From IMG/VR virus record IMGVR_UViG_3300036894_000047, positions 1 to 23,599 of that record: DNA of 23,599 nucleotides; one strand, written 5' to 3'. The notes below the pieces were generated by a model. That model had not been told where the DNA came from. It saw only the letters and a list, made by a program, of their open reading frames with translations, and did no database searches. The translations under genes and the position numbers were made by a program. Origin of the DNA: a virus. Positions 13,439 through 19,395 of this stretch are shown piece after piece (within the stretch, counting starts at the first letter, position 1; each line of letters starts with the position of its first letter).

Positions 13439-13664
13439 CATGGATTTTATCGAAAGATTTATGATAAATCATGGCAGTGAATTCGGCGGTTACAAGTGCG
13501 AAGTCACCAAAAAATCCATCAACTTTACAAAAGGAAAGCTTAAAGTTTGCTTTGCATCCCATCACCAAAATATGGCAAAAGGTGTTATAGATTTTTTGAA
13601 TGAAATTAATAAAAATGAATATGTTGACCAAACACGCATATCACCTAAACATGTTGAAAATTAA
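13431..13664 (+). CDS. small protein, second paralogue of the module
   Basis: About 77 residues. It carries the same layout as the two proteins before it: FIERFMINHGSEFGGYKCEV, a beta segment, and a final FLNEINKNE helix. I choose the ATG at 13431 (MDNMDFIERF) because GAGGG lies well placed before it; an ATG at 13419 is in frame but lacks a site. The ATG overlaps the previous reading frame, whose TAA is at 13436-13438. No family is recognised outside this window. Confidence 0.6.
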   Translation: MDNMDFIERFMINHGSEFGGYKCEVTKKSINFTKGKLKVCFASHHQNMAKGVIDFLNEINKNEYVDQTRISPKHVEN

Positions 13665-13679
13665 GGAAAAAATCGACAT

Positions 13680-14045
13680 ATGCCAAAGCTAACATGGGAG
13701 ATACCAATAAAAACTGTCAGTGAGCTAAACTGCGCTCAGCATTGGACTGATAAGTTTAAACGCCACAAGAGCCAGCAAAAATTCGTGAAGCTAGCATTGA
13801 AGGCGGACATAGGGAAAGTGACATTACCCTGCAAGGTCACGGTAACACGTCTAGCGCCTAACACGCTCGACACCCACGACAACCTACCCGCTAGTCAAAA
13901 ATACGTGGTCGATCAAATTGCGAGCCTTTTAAGGCCCGGATTAGCGCCAGGCAGGGCAGATGACACCAAAGACATTATAATCGCGTACGCGCAAAGGAAA
14001 CAGCCAAATATGGGAATTCTAATAGAGATCGAATATGGACAATGA
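13680..14045 (+). CDS. rusA: RusA-type Holliday junction resolvase
   Basis: A 121-residue endonuclease of the RusA family, which cuts four-way junctions during phage recombination and replication. The core motif is present: LDTHDNLPASQKYVVD (63-78) and PGRADDTKD (90-98), giving acidic residues D64, D67, D78, D94 and D95 that would bind the catalytic metals. Length matches the family (about 120). It sits in the rightward replication block, with GGAAAAA before the ATG, and overlaps the next gene by 11 bases. With Bet it makes a recombination pair although the two are on opposite strands. Confidence 0.85.
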   Translation: MPKLTWEIPIKTVSELNCAQHWTDKFKRHKSQQKFVKLALKADIGKVTLPCKVTVTRLAPNTLDTHDNLPASQKYVVDQIASLLRPGLAPGRADDTKDIIIAYAQRKQPNMGILIEIEYGQ

Positions 14046-14229
14046 AAGAAAATACATAATCACCGTATATTTCGTTTCTGGCAAATCTTTGGATATTGCT
14101 GCCGGGGGCGACTATCTAAACGACTGGGTAGAATCTCTAAAAAAAGGATGGTCTGATCTGAAAATAATTGATAAAATATATGGATTTAATCTATATCACG
14201 TAACCCATTACGAGGTTTCAGAAAAGTGA
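14035..14229 (+). CDS. 64-residue protein
   Basis: Begins MDNERKYIITVYFVSGKSLD inside the end of rusA (11-base overlap) and continues GDYLNDWVESLKKGWSDLKI. It has a beta-alpha-beta look, with strands at about 7-13 and 52-60 and a helix at about 28-40. The function is not recognised. The coupled start and the lack of other overlapping frames make it a likely real gene. It ends six bases before the convergent gene's stop. Confidence 0.6.
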   Translation: MDNERKYIITVYFVSGKSLDIAAGGDYLNDWVESLKKGWSDLKIIDKIYGFNLYHVTHYEVSEK

Positions 14230-14234
14230 AATAA

Positions 14235-14519
14235 TCAAATGGAAATCTTTTCTTTAACATCGAATAATGAATCTTCCTGCTTATATATCCACTCGACCTT
14301 TTCATGATTCGTTTTAGACAACGCATCCTTCAACCTATCATTCTCAATCAGAATTTCACCTAGTAACTTTTTTAAATTACCAACCTCAGCAAAGAGTTTC
14401 TTCCTTGTTTTAGTCAAACTCTCATGAATAGCATCCATTTGCTTTTGCATGATATCAGCACGCACATCTTCTACGCTTCGGTTATCGATATTCAATTCTA
14501 ACTGGATATCTACACTCAT
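14235..14519 (-). CDS. coiled-coil protein, lone leftward gene
   Basis: A 94-residue protein from the ATG at 14519, which has a near-ideal AAGGAGG ribosome binding site five bases upstream. A longer frame to 14564 lacks one. It begins MSVDIQLELNIDNRSVEDVR and then forms a long charged coiled coil to about residue 80 (KLFAEVGNLKKLLGEILIEN). It may be a dimeric adaptor or regulator. It is isolated between rightward genes and could be transcribed from the 14520-14619 gap. Confidence 0.65.
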   Translation of the reverse strand: MSVDIQLELNIDNRSVEDVRADIMQKQMDAIHESLTKTRKKLFAEVGNLKKLLGEILIENDRLKDALSKTNHEKVEWIYKQEDSLFDVKEKISI

Positions 14520-14591
14520 AAAATCCTCCTTGGTAGAAGGATTCCATTCTCTCTCTGTTGCCAATTAAATCACAACTGAAAATCTTTCATA

Positions 14592-14600
14592 TGCTATAAA
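14592..14600 (+). promoter_or_regulatory. possible extended -10 promoter
   Basis: TGCTATAAA (14592-14600) is an extended -10 (TG-N-TATAAT type) 20 bases before the next rightward start at 14620. No matching -35 is seen. Confidence 0.35.
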
Positions 14601-14619
14601 TTATCTTTTTTGAGGTAAA

Positions 14620-14793
14620 ATGAAGGGATCAGAAAAGACCGGATTTTCTATTAGAGAATTACAGCAACTTTTTATAGATAGAATAATTACACAAGATCAA
14701 TTCAATCAGATTCTTATCGACAATTTGGGAGAAGATGAATTCATGAGGATCATGCAAGAACTTTTACAAGAAGCATATGGAAAACATGATTAA
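14620..14793 (+). CDS. 57-residue helical protein
   Basis: Rightward gene, MKGSEKTGFSIRELQQLFID then RIITQDQFNQILIDNLGEDE, ending AYGKHD. It is almost wholly predicted helix and acidic overall. A GAGG site precedes the ATG, and the last 17 bases overlap the ParB-like gene. No family is recognised. Confidence 0.5.
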   Translation: MKGSEKTGFSIRELQQLFIDRIITQDQFNQILIDNLGEDEFMRIMQELLQEAYGKHD

Positions 14794-15247
14794 GTGGCAA
14801 CTCAAAGAACTTTCCATAAAAGATTTAAAAAATCACCCCAAAAACCCCCGGCAAATTCATAAAGATCAACTCCGACGATTGACCGATACAATCGACAAAT
14901 TCGGCCTAATCGATCGCCCTATCGTCAATGCAGACATGACAATAATCGGCGGCCATCAGCGCATTCGCATTCTAAAGAAAAAGAAGATCAAAACAATAGA
15001 ATGCTGGTTCGCACCTGAAATGTTATCAGACCAAGAAGTTGACGAGTTAAACATTTCTTTAAACTTGCATCAAGGACAGTGGTGCTATGAAACTCTAGCA
15101 AATTCTTGGGAGCCTTTAGATCTCCTTTCCTATGGATTCACAGAACAACAACTATTAGGATGTTGTAATGATCAAGAGGATAAAATTGAAAAGAAAGAAA
15201 AGTCTATCAAACTGAATGAATGTCCCCAATGCGGATGTAAATTTTAA
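14777..15247 (+). CDS. ParB/sulfiredoxin-like protein with C-terminal cysteine knuckle
   Basis: A 156-residue protein. Residues about 10-100 form the ParB N-terminal fold: NPRQIHKDQLRRLTDTIDKF, GLIDRPIVN, then IGGHQRIRIL (57-66), which corresponds to the nucleotide-binding GGxRxx motif. Phage relatives are often fused to or followed by DNA methyltransferases, but none is here. The C-terminus carries CPQCGCKF (149-156), a short zinc-knuckle-like end. It may bind CTP or ATP and act on DNA. A start at 14786 is also possible. The HNH endonuclease gene follows 52 bases later. Confidence 0.75.
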   Translation: MENMIKWQLKELSIKDLKNHPKNPRQIHKDQLRRLTDTIDKFGLIDRPIVNADMTIIGGHQRIRILKKKKIKTIECWFAPEMLSDQEVDELNISLNLHQGQWCYETLANSWEPLDLLSYGFTEQQLLGCCNDQEDKIEKKEKSIKLNECPQCGCKF

Positions 15248-15299
15248 TTGCCTTTTAGCCAACGAATGGGATATGATATTCTCTAAGTAAGAGGATGTT

Positions 15300-15821
15300 A
15301 TGAGAAAATTTGAATGTTTAAATTGTAAAAAAGAATTTCAATCAGGAAAGTTTGATAAAAATAGAAAACCTAAATTTTGTTCTAAAAAATGCTATCAAAT
15401 TCGAGAAAAACCTGCCGAGACATTAGAAAAATATGCAGCAGCGAAAAGAGGAAAATCCACTTGGAATAAGGGAATTAAAATGTGGGAAGGGAAAGAACAT
15501 CCAAGAGGAACTTTAGGAAAAAGAGGATTAATCCCCAAAGAAAAACATCATTTTTGGAAAGGGGGAAAAACCGATGAAAATATGAGAGTCAGAAAAAGCG
15601 CAGATTATTCGAATTGGAGAAGCGAAGTATTTAAAAGAGATGAATATACATGCCAAGAATGCGGACAAATAGGAGGAAGACTAAATGCTGATCATGTCCT
15701 TCCGTTTAGTACTCACCCAGAATTACGATTAGAGTTGACTAATGGAAAAACTTTATGTGTTTCTTGCCATCAGAACACGAATACTTTTGGAGGAAAAATA
15801 CACAGAAAGAATAAGATATAA
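15300..15821 (+). CDS. HNH endonuclease with N-terminal zinc finger
   Basis: A 173-residue nuclease. An N-terminal zinc finger (C6, C9, C27, C31) is followed by a basic linker with WNKGIKMW and HHFWKGGK motifs as found in homing-type DNA-binding regions. The HNH domain comes next (about 104-160): RSEVFKRDEYTCQECGQ, NADHVLPFS (D131/H132), N148, and CVSCHQN (H157). The C118/C121/C153/C156 set binds structural zinc. The catalytic residues appear intact. It may be a free-standing mobile endonuclease that invaded this site, or a phage DNA-processing nuclease. Confidence 0.85.
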   Translation: MRKFECLNCKKEFQSGKFDKNRKPKFCSKKCYQIREKPAETLEKYAAAKRGKSTWNKGIKMWEGKEHPRGTLGKRGLIPKEKHHFWKGGKTDENMRVRKSADYSNWRSEVFKRDEYTCQECGQIGGRLNADHVLPFSTHPELRLELTNGKTLCVSCHQNTNTFGGKIHRKNKI

Positions 15822-15852
15822 TTAAAAAAATAATCTCGATGCAAAGGTAACT

Positions 15853-15891
15853 ATGAATGATCATGATGTTTTATGGGAGATTGCGACATGA
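15853..15891 (+). other. possible 12-codon leader peptide
   Basis: AAAGG precedes an ATG that starts a 12-codon frame (MNDHDVLWEIAT). Its TGA overlaps the next gene's ATG at 15888 as ATGA. It could couple or regulate that gene's translation. There is no other evidence of expression. Confidence 0.3.
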
Positions 15892-16109
15892 GTTCTGAAG
15901 AAGATATCCCATTGGGACATCAAATGATTATAAAAGCATTCAATAAATTGATGAATCCTAAGAAGTTGACGGGCAATGTAAGATTTATGCGATTCGAAAG
16001 ATTATCCGAAGACGATACTTCTCATATTGCGGAAGCGTGCCCGATATGCTCCAACGAAATAGTAGCCTGCGTGTGCATGGAGGAAGATGATCCTACAATT
16101 AAATCCTAG
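15888..16109 (+). CDS. small zinc-binding-type protein
   Basis: About 73 residues from the ATG at 15888, which has GGGAG eight bases upstream. An ATG at 15873 is in frame but has no site. The end carries ACPICSNEIVACVC, a C-x2-C-x7-C-x-C pattern that could hold one zinc ion. The rest is helical (HQMIIKAFNKLMNPKKL). It overlaps the next gene by 23 bases. Function is unknown. Confidence 0.6.
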   Translation: MSSEEDIPLGHQMIIKAFNKLMNPKKLTGNVRFMRFERLSEDDTSHIAEACPICSNEIVACVCMEEDDPTIKS

Positions 16110-16293
16110 TATTCCAGTCATTACGCCAAAGGGAACAGCTCTTGCTATTCTTATGATAGATTATGGAATTGAAAATGATATTTTTTGGGTCTGTTTCCAA
16201 GATAATACAGGAGAATGCTGGACATGGCCAAACCCAGACATCCGCGCACAAAAGAACATTACTGCCGGTAGAGAATATATATCCCCGTTTTAG
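16087..16293 (+). CDS. conserved small phage protein
   Basis: A 68-residue protein: MILQLNPSIPVITPKGTALA, a hydrophobic beta stretch (NDIFWVCFQDNTGECWTWPN), then DIRAQKNITAGRE. The pattern of P-TPKG, W-V-F-D-TGE-WT-PNP-R and N-T-GR is one I associate with short conserved proteins in many phages, with unknown function. The start is coupled to the previous gene, with GGAGGAA upstream. Confidence 0.65.
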   Translation: MILQLNPSIPVITPKGTALAILMIDYGIENDIFWVCFQDNTGECWTWPNPDIRAQKNITAGREYISPF

Positions 16294-16318
16294 GATCCAG
16301 ATGATGTTGAATTTGATG

Positions 16319-16345
16319 AAAAGTGCCGCACCTGTGATACGGCAC
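16319..16345 (-). terminator. leftward terminator after regulator operon
   Basis: GTGCCG (16323-16328) pairs with CGGCAC (16340-16345). Read leftward, the stem is followed by TTTT (16319-16322). It lies ten bases beyond the stop of the leftward regulator operon. Confidence 0.5.
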
Positions 16346-16354
16346 AAGATCAGT

Positions 16355-16531
16355 CTACTTCATAAAATCCAAGCTCTCCACTCTCTTTCTTGCGAGTGGC
16401 GACATTCTTTCCGGATGTTTGCACCATCGCATGTAAGTATTGTAGGGGATATCAATCAAACGCGCCATCTTCTCTTTTGTGATGCCCATATTGATGCGGT
16501 GATATTCTAGCTGCTCTATTAGGTTACGCAT
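16355..16531 (-). CDS. small XRE-like helix-turn-helix regulator
   Basis: A 58-residue DNA-binding-type protein: MRNLIEQLEYHRINMGITKE, then KMARLIDIPYNTYMRWCKHP. The spacing of L-x-x-x-R--GIT-EKMA-LIDIPYNTYMRW fits the helix-turn-helix of XRE/Cro-like repressors reduced to little more than the HTH. The start at 16531 is coupled to the upstream gene (ATGCGTAA contains its stop) with AAGGAAG upstream, so a longer frame to 16564 is not needed. With the next gene upstream it may form a lysis-lysogeny or excision control pair. Confidence 0.7.
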   Translation of the reverse strand: MRNLIEQLEYHRINMGITKEKMARLIDIPYNTYMRWCKHPERMSPLARKRVESLDFMK

Positions 16532-16736
16532 CTTTAACTTCCTTTTCTTCAAATTGAATTTCAATCCATTGATCGAATTTCTCTCTATTAATAATTATTC
16601 TTTTTCCTACCTGTCTAACAGCTTTGTACAATCCATTTTCTTGTCTTCGCAATAGAAAATGTCTCAATTGCCCCATTGTAAAAGGGTAAGTTTTTACAAT
16701 GTCTGTTAGTGATAAATATTTAGTTTCTTTGTCCAT
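16524..16736 (-). CDS. excisionase-like helix-turn-helix protein
   Basis: A 70-residue protein: MDKETKYLSLTDIVKTYPFT, then MGQLRHFLLRRQENGLYKAV and GKRIIINREKFDQWI. The order of an LSLTDIV helix, a recognition helix, a short wing and a final F-x-x-W-I helix matches AlpA/MerR-like excisionase domains used in phage excision or transcription control. The ATG at 16736 is preferred: it overlaps the preceding stop as TAATG and lies nine bases after AAGG. An in-frame ATG at 16745 is too close to that site. Confidence 0.7.
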   Translation of the reverse strand: MDKETKYLSLTDIVKTYPFTMGQLRHFLLRRQENGLYKAVRQVGKRIIINREKFDQWIEIQFEEKEVKDA

Positions 16737-16822
16737 TATTTCCATCCTTCATACATTCTTAAAGCAATTATAATCATGCAACCCGTATTTATAAGGTTAA
16801 AAAAGAATTCAAAACCGTCCAT
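16736..16822 (-). CDS. 28-residue membrane peptide, first in regulator operon
   Basis: MDGFEFFFNLINTGCMIIIA then LRMYEGWK: one hydrophobic segment and a basic end. It has a strong AAGGAG ribosome binding site and stops in a TAATG overlap with the next gene, and it is the first cistron after the best promoter in the window. It is too short for family assignment. It may act as a leader or a small membrane regulator. Confidence 0.5.
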   Translation of the reverse strand: MDGFEFFFNLINTGCMIIIALRMYEGWK

Positions 16823-16847
16823 TGTATTCTCCTTGTTGGATGGTCAC

Positions 16848-16876
16848 ATAATACTATTTGTATCTACATTTGTCAA
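16848..16876 (-). promoter_or_regulatory. strong sigma-70 promoter of regulator operon
   Basis: TTGACA (16871-16876), 17 bases, TATTAT (16848-16853), read on the minus strand. It is a perfect -35, a five-of-six -10 and optimal spacing. The spacer holds the palindrome TGTA-TC-TACA, a possible operator for one of the HTH proteins encoded downstream. Confidence 0.8.
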
Positions 16877-16938
16877 TACATAAAGATTAATTTAATCACA
16901 AAACCAGAGAAATGTAGAAAAAAATAACACTTACCGTC

Positions 16939-17004
16939 ATGATCATTGAGGAGCAGCAAGGCGTAACGCACTGGATACCATTACCGGAGCCACCGAATGA
17001 ATGA
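16939..17004 (+). pseudogene. DUF551 C-terminal remnant
   Basis: A 21-codon frame ending VTHWIPLPEPPNE, which matches the end of the DUF551 protein at 19355-19558 (ITHWMPLPIEPN). There is no upstream domain, an in-frame stop lies just before the ATG, and no ribosome binding site is seen. It is most simply the 3' scrap of a lost DUF551 gene. The next real gene starts inside it. Confidence 0.6.
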
Positions 17005-17251
17005 CAAATATTTAGTATTTTTAAGTGACAATTATTATCCTTCGGGTGGATGGGAAGATTTTTCCGGCTATTTCGATTCGTTGGAAATGGCAATTATTTT
17101 TATTCAATCTCAAGAACCAGATTGTAACTGGGCACATGTAGTTTACCAAGATAAAATAATCATAAGAGCAAGTTCTATTGAGGAATATAAAGAAACAGAT
17201 GAAGGAAAAGGGTTTAGCGATAATAGATGGTCGATTGAGTTAGCAGAATGA
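16997..17251 (+). CDS. conserved small phage protein
   Basis: An 84-residue protein beginning MNDKYLVFLSDNYYPSGGWE followed by DFSGYFDSLEMAIIFI, with later NWAHVVYQDKIII. The YPSGGW-DF-G-FDSLE-A and AHVV-YQDKI pattern recurs in short phage proteins of unknown function. GGAG at 16985-16988 is well placed for this start. The gene begins within the DUF551 scrap, as if a recombination joint placed it there. Confidence 0.6.
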   Translation: MNDKYLVFLSDNYYPSGGWEDFSGYFDSLEMAIIFIQSQEPDCNWAHVVYQDKIIIRASSIEEYKETDEGKGFSDNRWSIELAE

Positions 17252-17352
17252 TATAGGATGTGCTAAATACTAATGTCACTATAGGGTACTCCCCCTAACA
17301 CCTCAGACTTAAAAATTAAAGTATACCTATTTCTTATAATAGCATTACATAT

Positions 17353-17381
17353 TTGACAAAATGACTGTGTAGATGTTATTC
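17353..17381 (+). promoter_or_regulatory. promoter before 17406 gene
   Basis: TTGACA (17353-17358), 17 bases, TTATTC (17376-17381). The -35 is perfect and the -10 weak. It supports the 17406 start, since an ATG at 17373 would lie upstream of the transcript start. Confidence 0.5.
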
Positions 17382-17405
17382 TCATCTTACAAAAAAGAGA
17401 AAAAT

Positions 17406-17651
17406 ATGAAATGTGATCATCATCCCATTACCAAACGAATAAGAAACGAAGTTTATAAAGAAAAAAAACTTCAAGCAGAAATTTATTATGGCGATCTTAT
17501 GGAAGAACATAAATTTCAACTTATCTTCCAAAGAAAAAAAGAACTTGAACAACTAAAAAAAAGAATAAAATATTTAGAGATGGAACTTGAAGGGATGGGC
17601 GTAAGAGATTTTGAACTTACACAAGAAGAGATAAGGAGAAAAGAATGGTGA
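17406..17651 (+). CDS. small coiled-coil protein
   Basis: An 81-residue protein (MKCDHHPITKRIRNEVYKEK onward). Residues about 18-60 are highly charged and helical, with leucines in heptad spacing (QRKKELEQLKKRIKYLEMEL). This could dimerise. Its end overlaps the recombinase start by seven bases, so the two may work together. The function is unknown. I prefer this start to the ATG at 17373 because of the promoter position. Confidence 0.55.
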   Translation: MKCDHHPITKRIRNEVYKEKKLQAEIYYGDLMEEHKFQLIFQRKKELEQLKKRIKYLEMELEGMGVRDFELTQEEIRRKEW

Positions 17652-18217
17652 TCGGTAAAAAGATTGGATACAAAAGAGTAAGTACTTACGAGCAAAATCC
17701 TGAAAGTCAATTAATGTCAGTTGATCTAGATAAAGTTTTCGTAGAAATTGAAACTGGATATTCAACAAAGGATCGCCATCAATTAGCGTCTTTGAAGGAA
17801 TACGTTAGAGAAGATGATACCGTCTACGTGGAGTGCATGGATCGTCTAGGACGTAATGGATATGATTTAGATGAAACTGTTGAGTTCTTGTTAAAGAAAG
17901 GTGTGCAGATTCAATTCGTCAGAGAAGGAATTATTTTAGGAAAGAAAAACGACTTAATGTCCAAACTCGCTTATGACATGATGAAATCTTTTATTCATTT
18001 TTTCTCGCAGTTGGCAAAAGAAAGGCAACGCATTGGAATTGAGAAAGCTAAGAAAGAAGGCAAGTACAAAGGTCGAAAATCTAAATATGATGAGTTGATG
18101 GGTCATAAAATAAGAGACGCATTGCAAACCAGAGACACTAAAACCAAAATAGCCGAAGACTTGGGAATATCACGCGAAAGCCTATATCGCTATATGGGGC
18201 AATTGAATCTAAAATGA
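17645..18217 (+). CDS. serine recombinase (resolvase/invertase family)
   Basis: A 190-residue site-specific recombinase that breaks and rejoins DNA through a serine. Catalytic set seen: Y9, R11, S13 (IGYKRVSTYEQ), R44 (KDRHQL), D66/R67/R70 (MDRLGR) and E124 near the start of the long helix (KERQRIGIEKAKKEGKYKGR). A helix-turn-helix at about 164-185 (TKTKIAEDLGISRESLYRYM) binds the site. The length is that of a resolvase/invertase, not a large integrase. AAGGAG precedes the ATG. It may resolve multimers, invert a fibre segment or act on a mobile unit. No paired crossover sites were found by eye. Confidence 0.9.
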   Translation: MVIGKKIGYKRVSTYEQNPESQLMSVDLDKVFVEIETGYSTKDRHQLASLKEYVREDDTVYVECMDRLGRNGYDLDETVEFLLKKGVQIQFVREGIILGKKNDLMSKLAYDMMKSFIHFFSQLAKERQRIGIEKAKKEGKYKGRKSKYDELMGHKIRDALQTRDTKTKIAEDLGISRESLYRYMGQLNLK

Positions 18218-18363
18218 AAGCGATACTCATATGTATAACTATAAAATTATTAGTTTTATTACTTTGTTTTCCGTTAATCATTTATAGATTCCGACACCCA
18301 GAAATGACAGAGACACAGCTTTTTTTAAACACCTTTGAAGCTTACAAGGAGTTCGTTAGATGA
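18214..18363 (+). CDS. 49-residue membrane protein
   Basis: Coupled to the recombinase by ATGA (18214-18217) and to the next gene by another ATGA (18360-18363). It has one hydrophobic segment (MKAILICITIKLLVLLLCFP then LIIYRF) and a polar tail with PEMTETQLFLNTFEAYKEFV. Both overlaps support real translation. No family is recognised. Confidence 0.55.
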   Translation: MKAILICITIKLLVLLLCFPLIIYRFRHPEMTETQLFLNTFEAYKEFVR

Positions 18364-18596
18364 GAGATTGGACTAAGTTCGAGAACGATGAATTAATGAC
18401 TATTTGGAAAGGATACATCGCCCAAGAGTTTGGAAATCAAGATCCGATAAGAATTAGATTACATCATGATAAACCGATTAGATTAACACCTATGGAAATT
18501 ATCCAACTGGTTGAAGAGTTAATGAAAAGATTGGACATCAAAGAAAACCCAGAGATTTTTAATGATCAAAACATAGGGCAGCTTAATTTAAAATGA
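18360..18596 (+). CDS. 78-residue protein, shares C-terminus with recombinase
   Basis: Begins MRDWTKFENDELMTIWKGYI and is mainly helical (MEIIQLVEELMKRLDI). Its last six residues, GQLNLK, and the DNA around its stop are repeated from the end of the recombinase (19 of 23 bases match between 18197-18219 and 18576-18598). That suggests duplication of the junction when this cistron was inserted. The function is unknown. Confidence 0.55.
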   Translation: MRDWTKFENDELMTIWKGYIAQEFGNQDPIRIRLHHDKPIRLTPMEIIQLVEELMKRLDIKENPEIFNDQNIGQLNLK

Positions 18597-18661
18597 AAAT
18601 TATCTCCCGACTACTCTTTGAGGGGGACCAAAAGTCGTCGTCACAAGCGAGAAGTAGGTAA
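18593..18661 (+). CDS. possible 22-residue peptide
   Basis: MKIISRLLFEGDQKSSSQAR then SR, starting ATGA in the previous stop, as the membrane protein does after the recombinase. It may be the scrap of a once longer gene after the duplicated junction. The evidence for expression is weak. Confidence 0.25.
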   Translation: MKIISRLLFEGDQKSSSQARSR

Positions 18662-18718
18662 GCTGTGATCGCCGCATTTAAGAACAATTTAAGGTAAACA
18701 TAATATAGGGCCAGCATA

Positions 18719-18916
18719 ATGAGTGGTGAGTGCGAGAAATGTGGAGATCATACCATGGATTGTGAGTGCAATGAAATAAGATCGCGTAAAGAAGAATTTG
18801 AAGCCGATTTGAAACACTTACTGAGAACATTAGAATTATTATTTCATAGGAAAGCAGACCATGTTGATTATGTGAAATCATATAAATACTTCAAAGATAC
18901 ATGGTCTCCCTCTTGA
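18719..18916 (+). CDS. small CxxC protein
   Basis: A 65-residue protein with an N-terminal CEKCGDHTMDCEC cluster (C5, C8, C15, C17), likely zinc-binding, followed by a charged helix (EADLKHLLRTLELLFHRKAD). A weak AGGG site precedes the ATG. It lies just before the packaging genes. No family is recognised. Confidence 0.55.
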   Translation: MSGECEKCGDHTMDCECNEIRSRKEEFEADLKHLLRTLELLFHRKADHVDYVKSYKYFKDTWSPS

Positions 18917-18966
18917 TACGAGATAGGAATATGTAGTATATCTTTATTTAAAAAGTAAAGGTGTCA

Positions 18967-19395
18967 ATGGCTAGGCCATACAAAGAAATAAATTGGGATG
19001 TCGTTGAAAAACTGATGGAAGCCGGATGTAATGCAAAAGAAATTTGTGGTAAATTTAGAGTTGACACTGATACTTTTTACACTAGATTTAAAAAAGAATT
19101 TGGATGCGGGTTTCAGGATTATTCGGCAAAAGCTTCTGAGGCCGGTGTGGCCGATATAAGATCCATGCTGCAAGCAAAGGCAATAAACAACTCCGCTCCC
19201 GGAAATATTACCGCATTAATTTTTTTAGCTAAATGCCGATTGGGTATGACTGAGCCTGACATCATTAATCATCTTTCGCCAATACAAAACCTTATAGACC
19301 AAAACCATCTCATCATGGAACTGCAACATAAAATAGCTGTATTGGAGGCTAAAAATGGAATGGATAAAACCGAGCAAGAAATTACCGGAAATTAA
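18967..19395 (+). CDS. probable small terminase subunit (DNA-recognition)
   Basis: A 142-residue protein. The N-terminal helix-turn-helix (about 8-46: NWDVVEKLMEAGCNAKEICG, then FRVDTDTFYTRFKKEFGCGF) and the following YSAKASEAG...DIRSMLQAKA are like small terminase subunits that bind the packaging site. The middle (NITALIFLAKCRLGM) fits the same family. The C-terminus is a coiled coil. I choose the ATG at 18967 because AAAGG lies six bases upstream; a GTG at 18961 is too close. It precedes TerL by one small gene, the usual order. Confidence 0.7.
   Translation: MARPYKEINWDVVEKLMEAGCNAKEICGKFRVDTDTFYTRFKKEFGCGFQDYSAKASEAGVADIRSMLQAKAINNSAPGNITALIFLAKCRLGMTEPDIINHLSPIQNLIDQNHLIMELQHKIAVLEAKNGMDKTEQEITGN

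Noticed and set aside
16163-16510. 115-codon rightward frame overlapping 16087-16293 and the leftward HTH gene
   Set aside because: It runs antisense to a well supported HTH gene and out of frame with the coupled small gene, and has no ribosome binding site.
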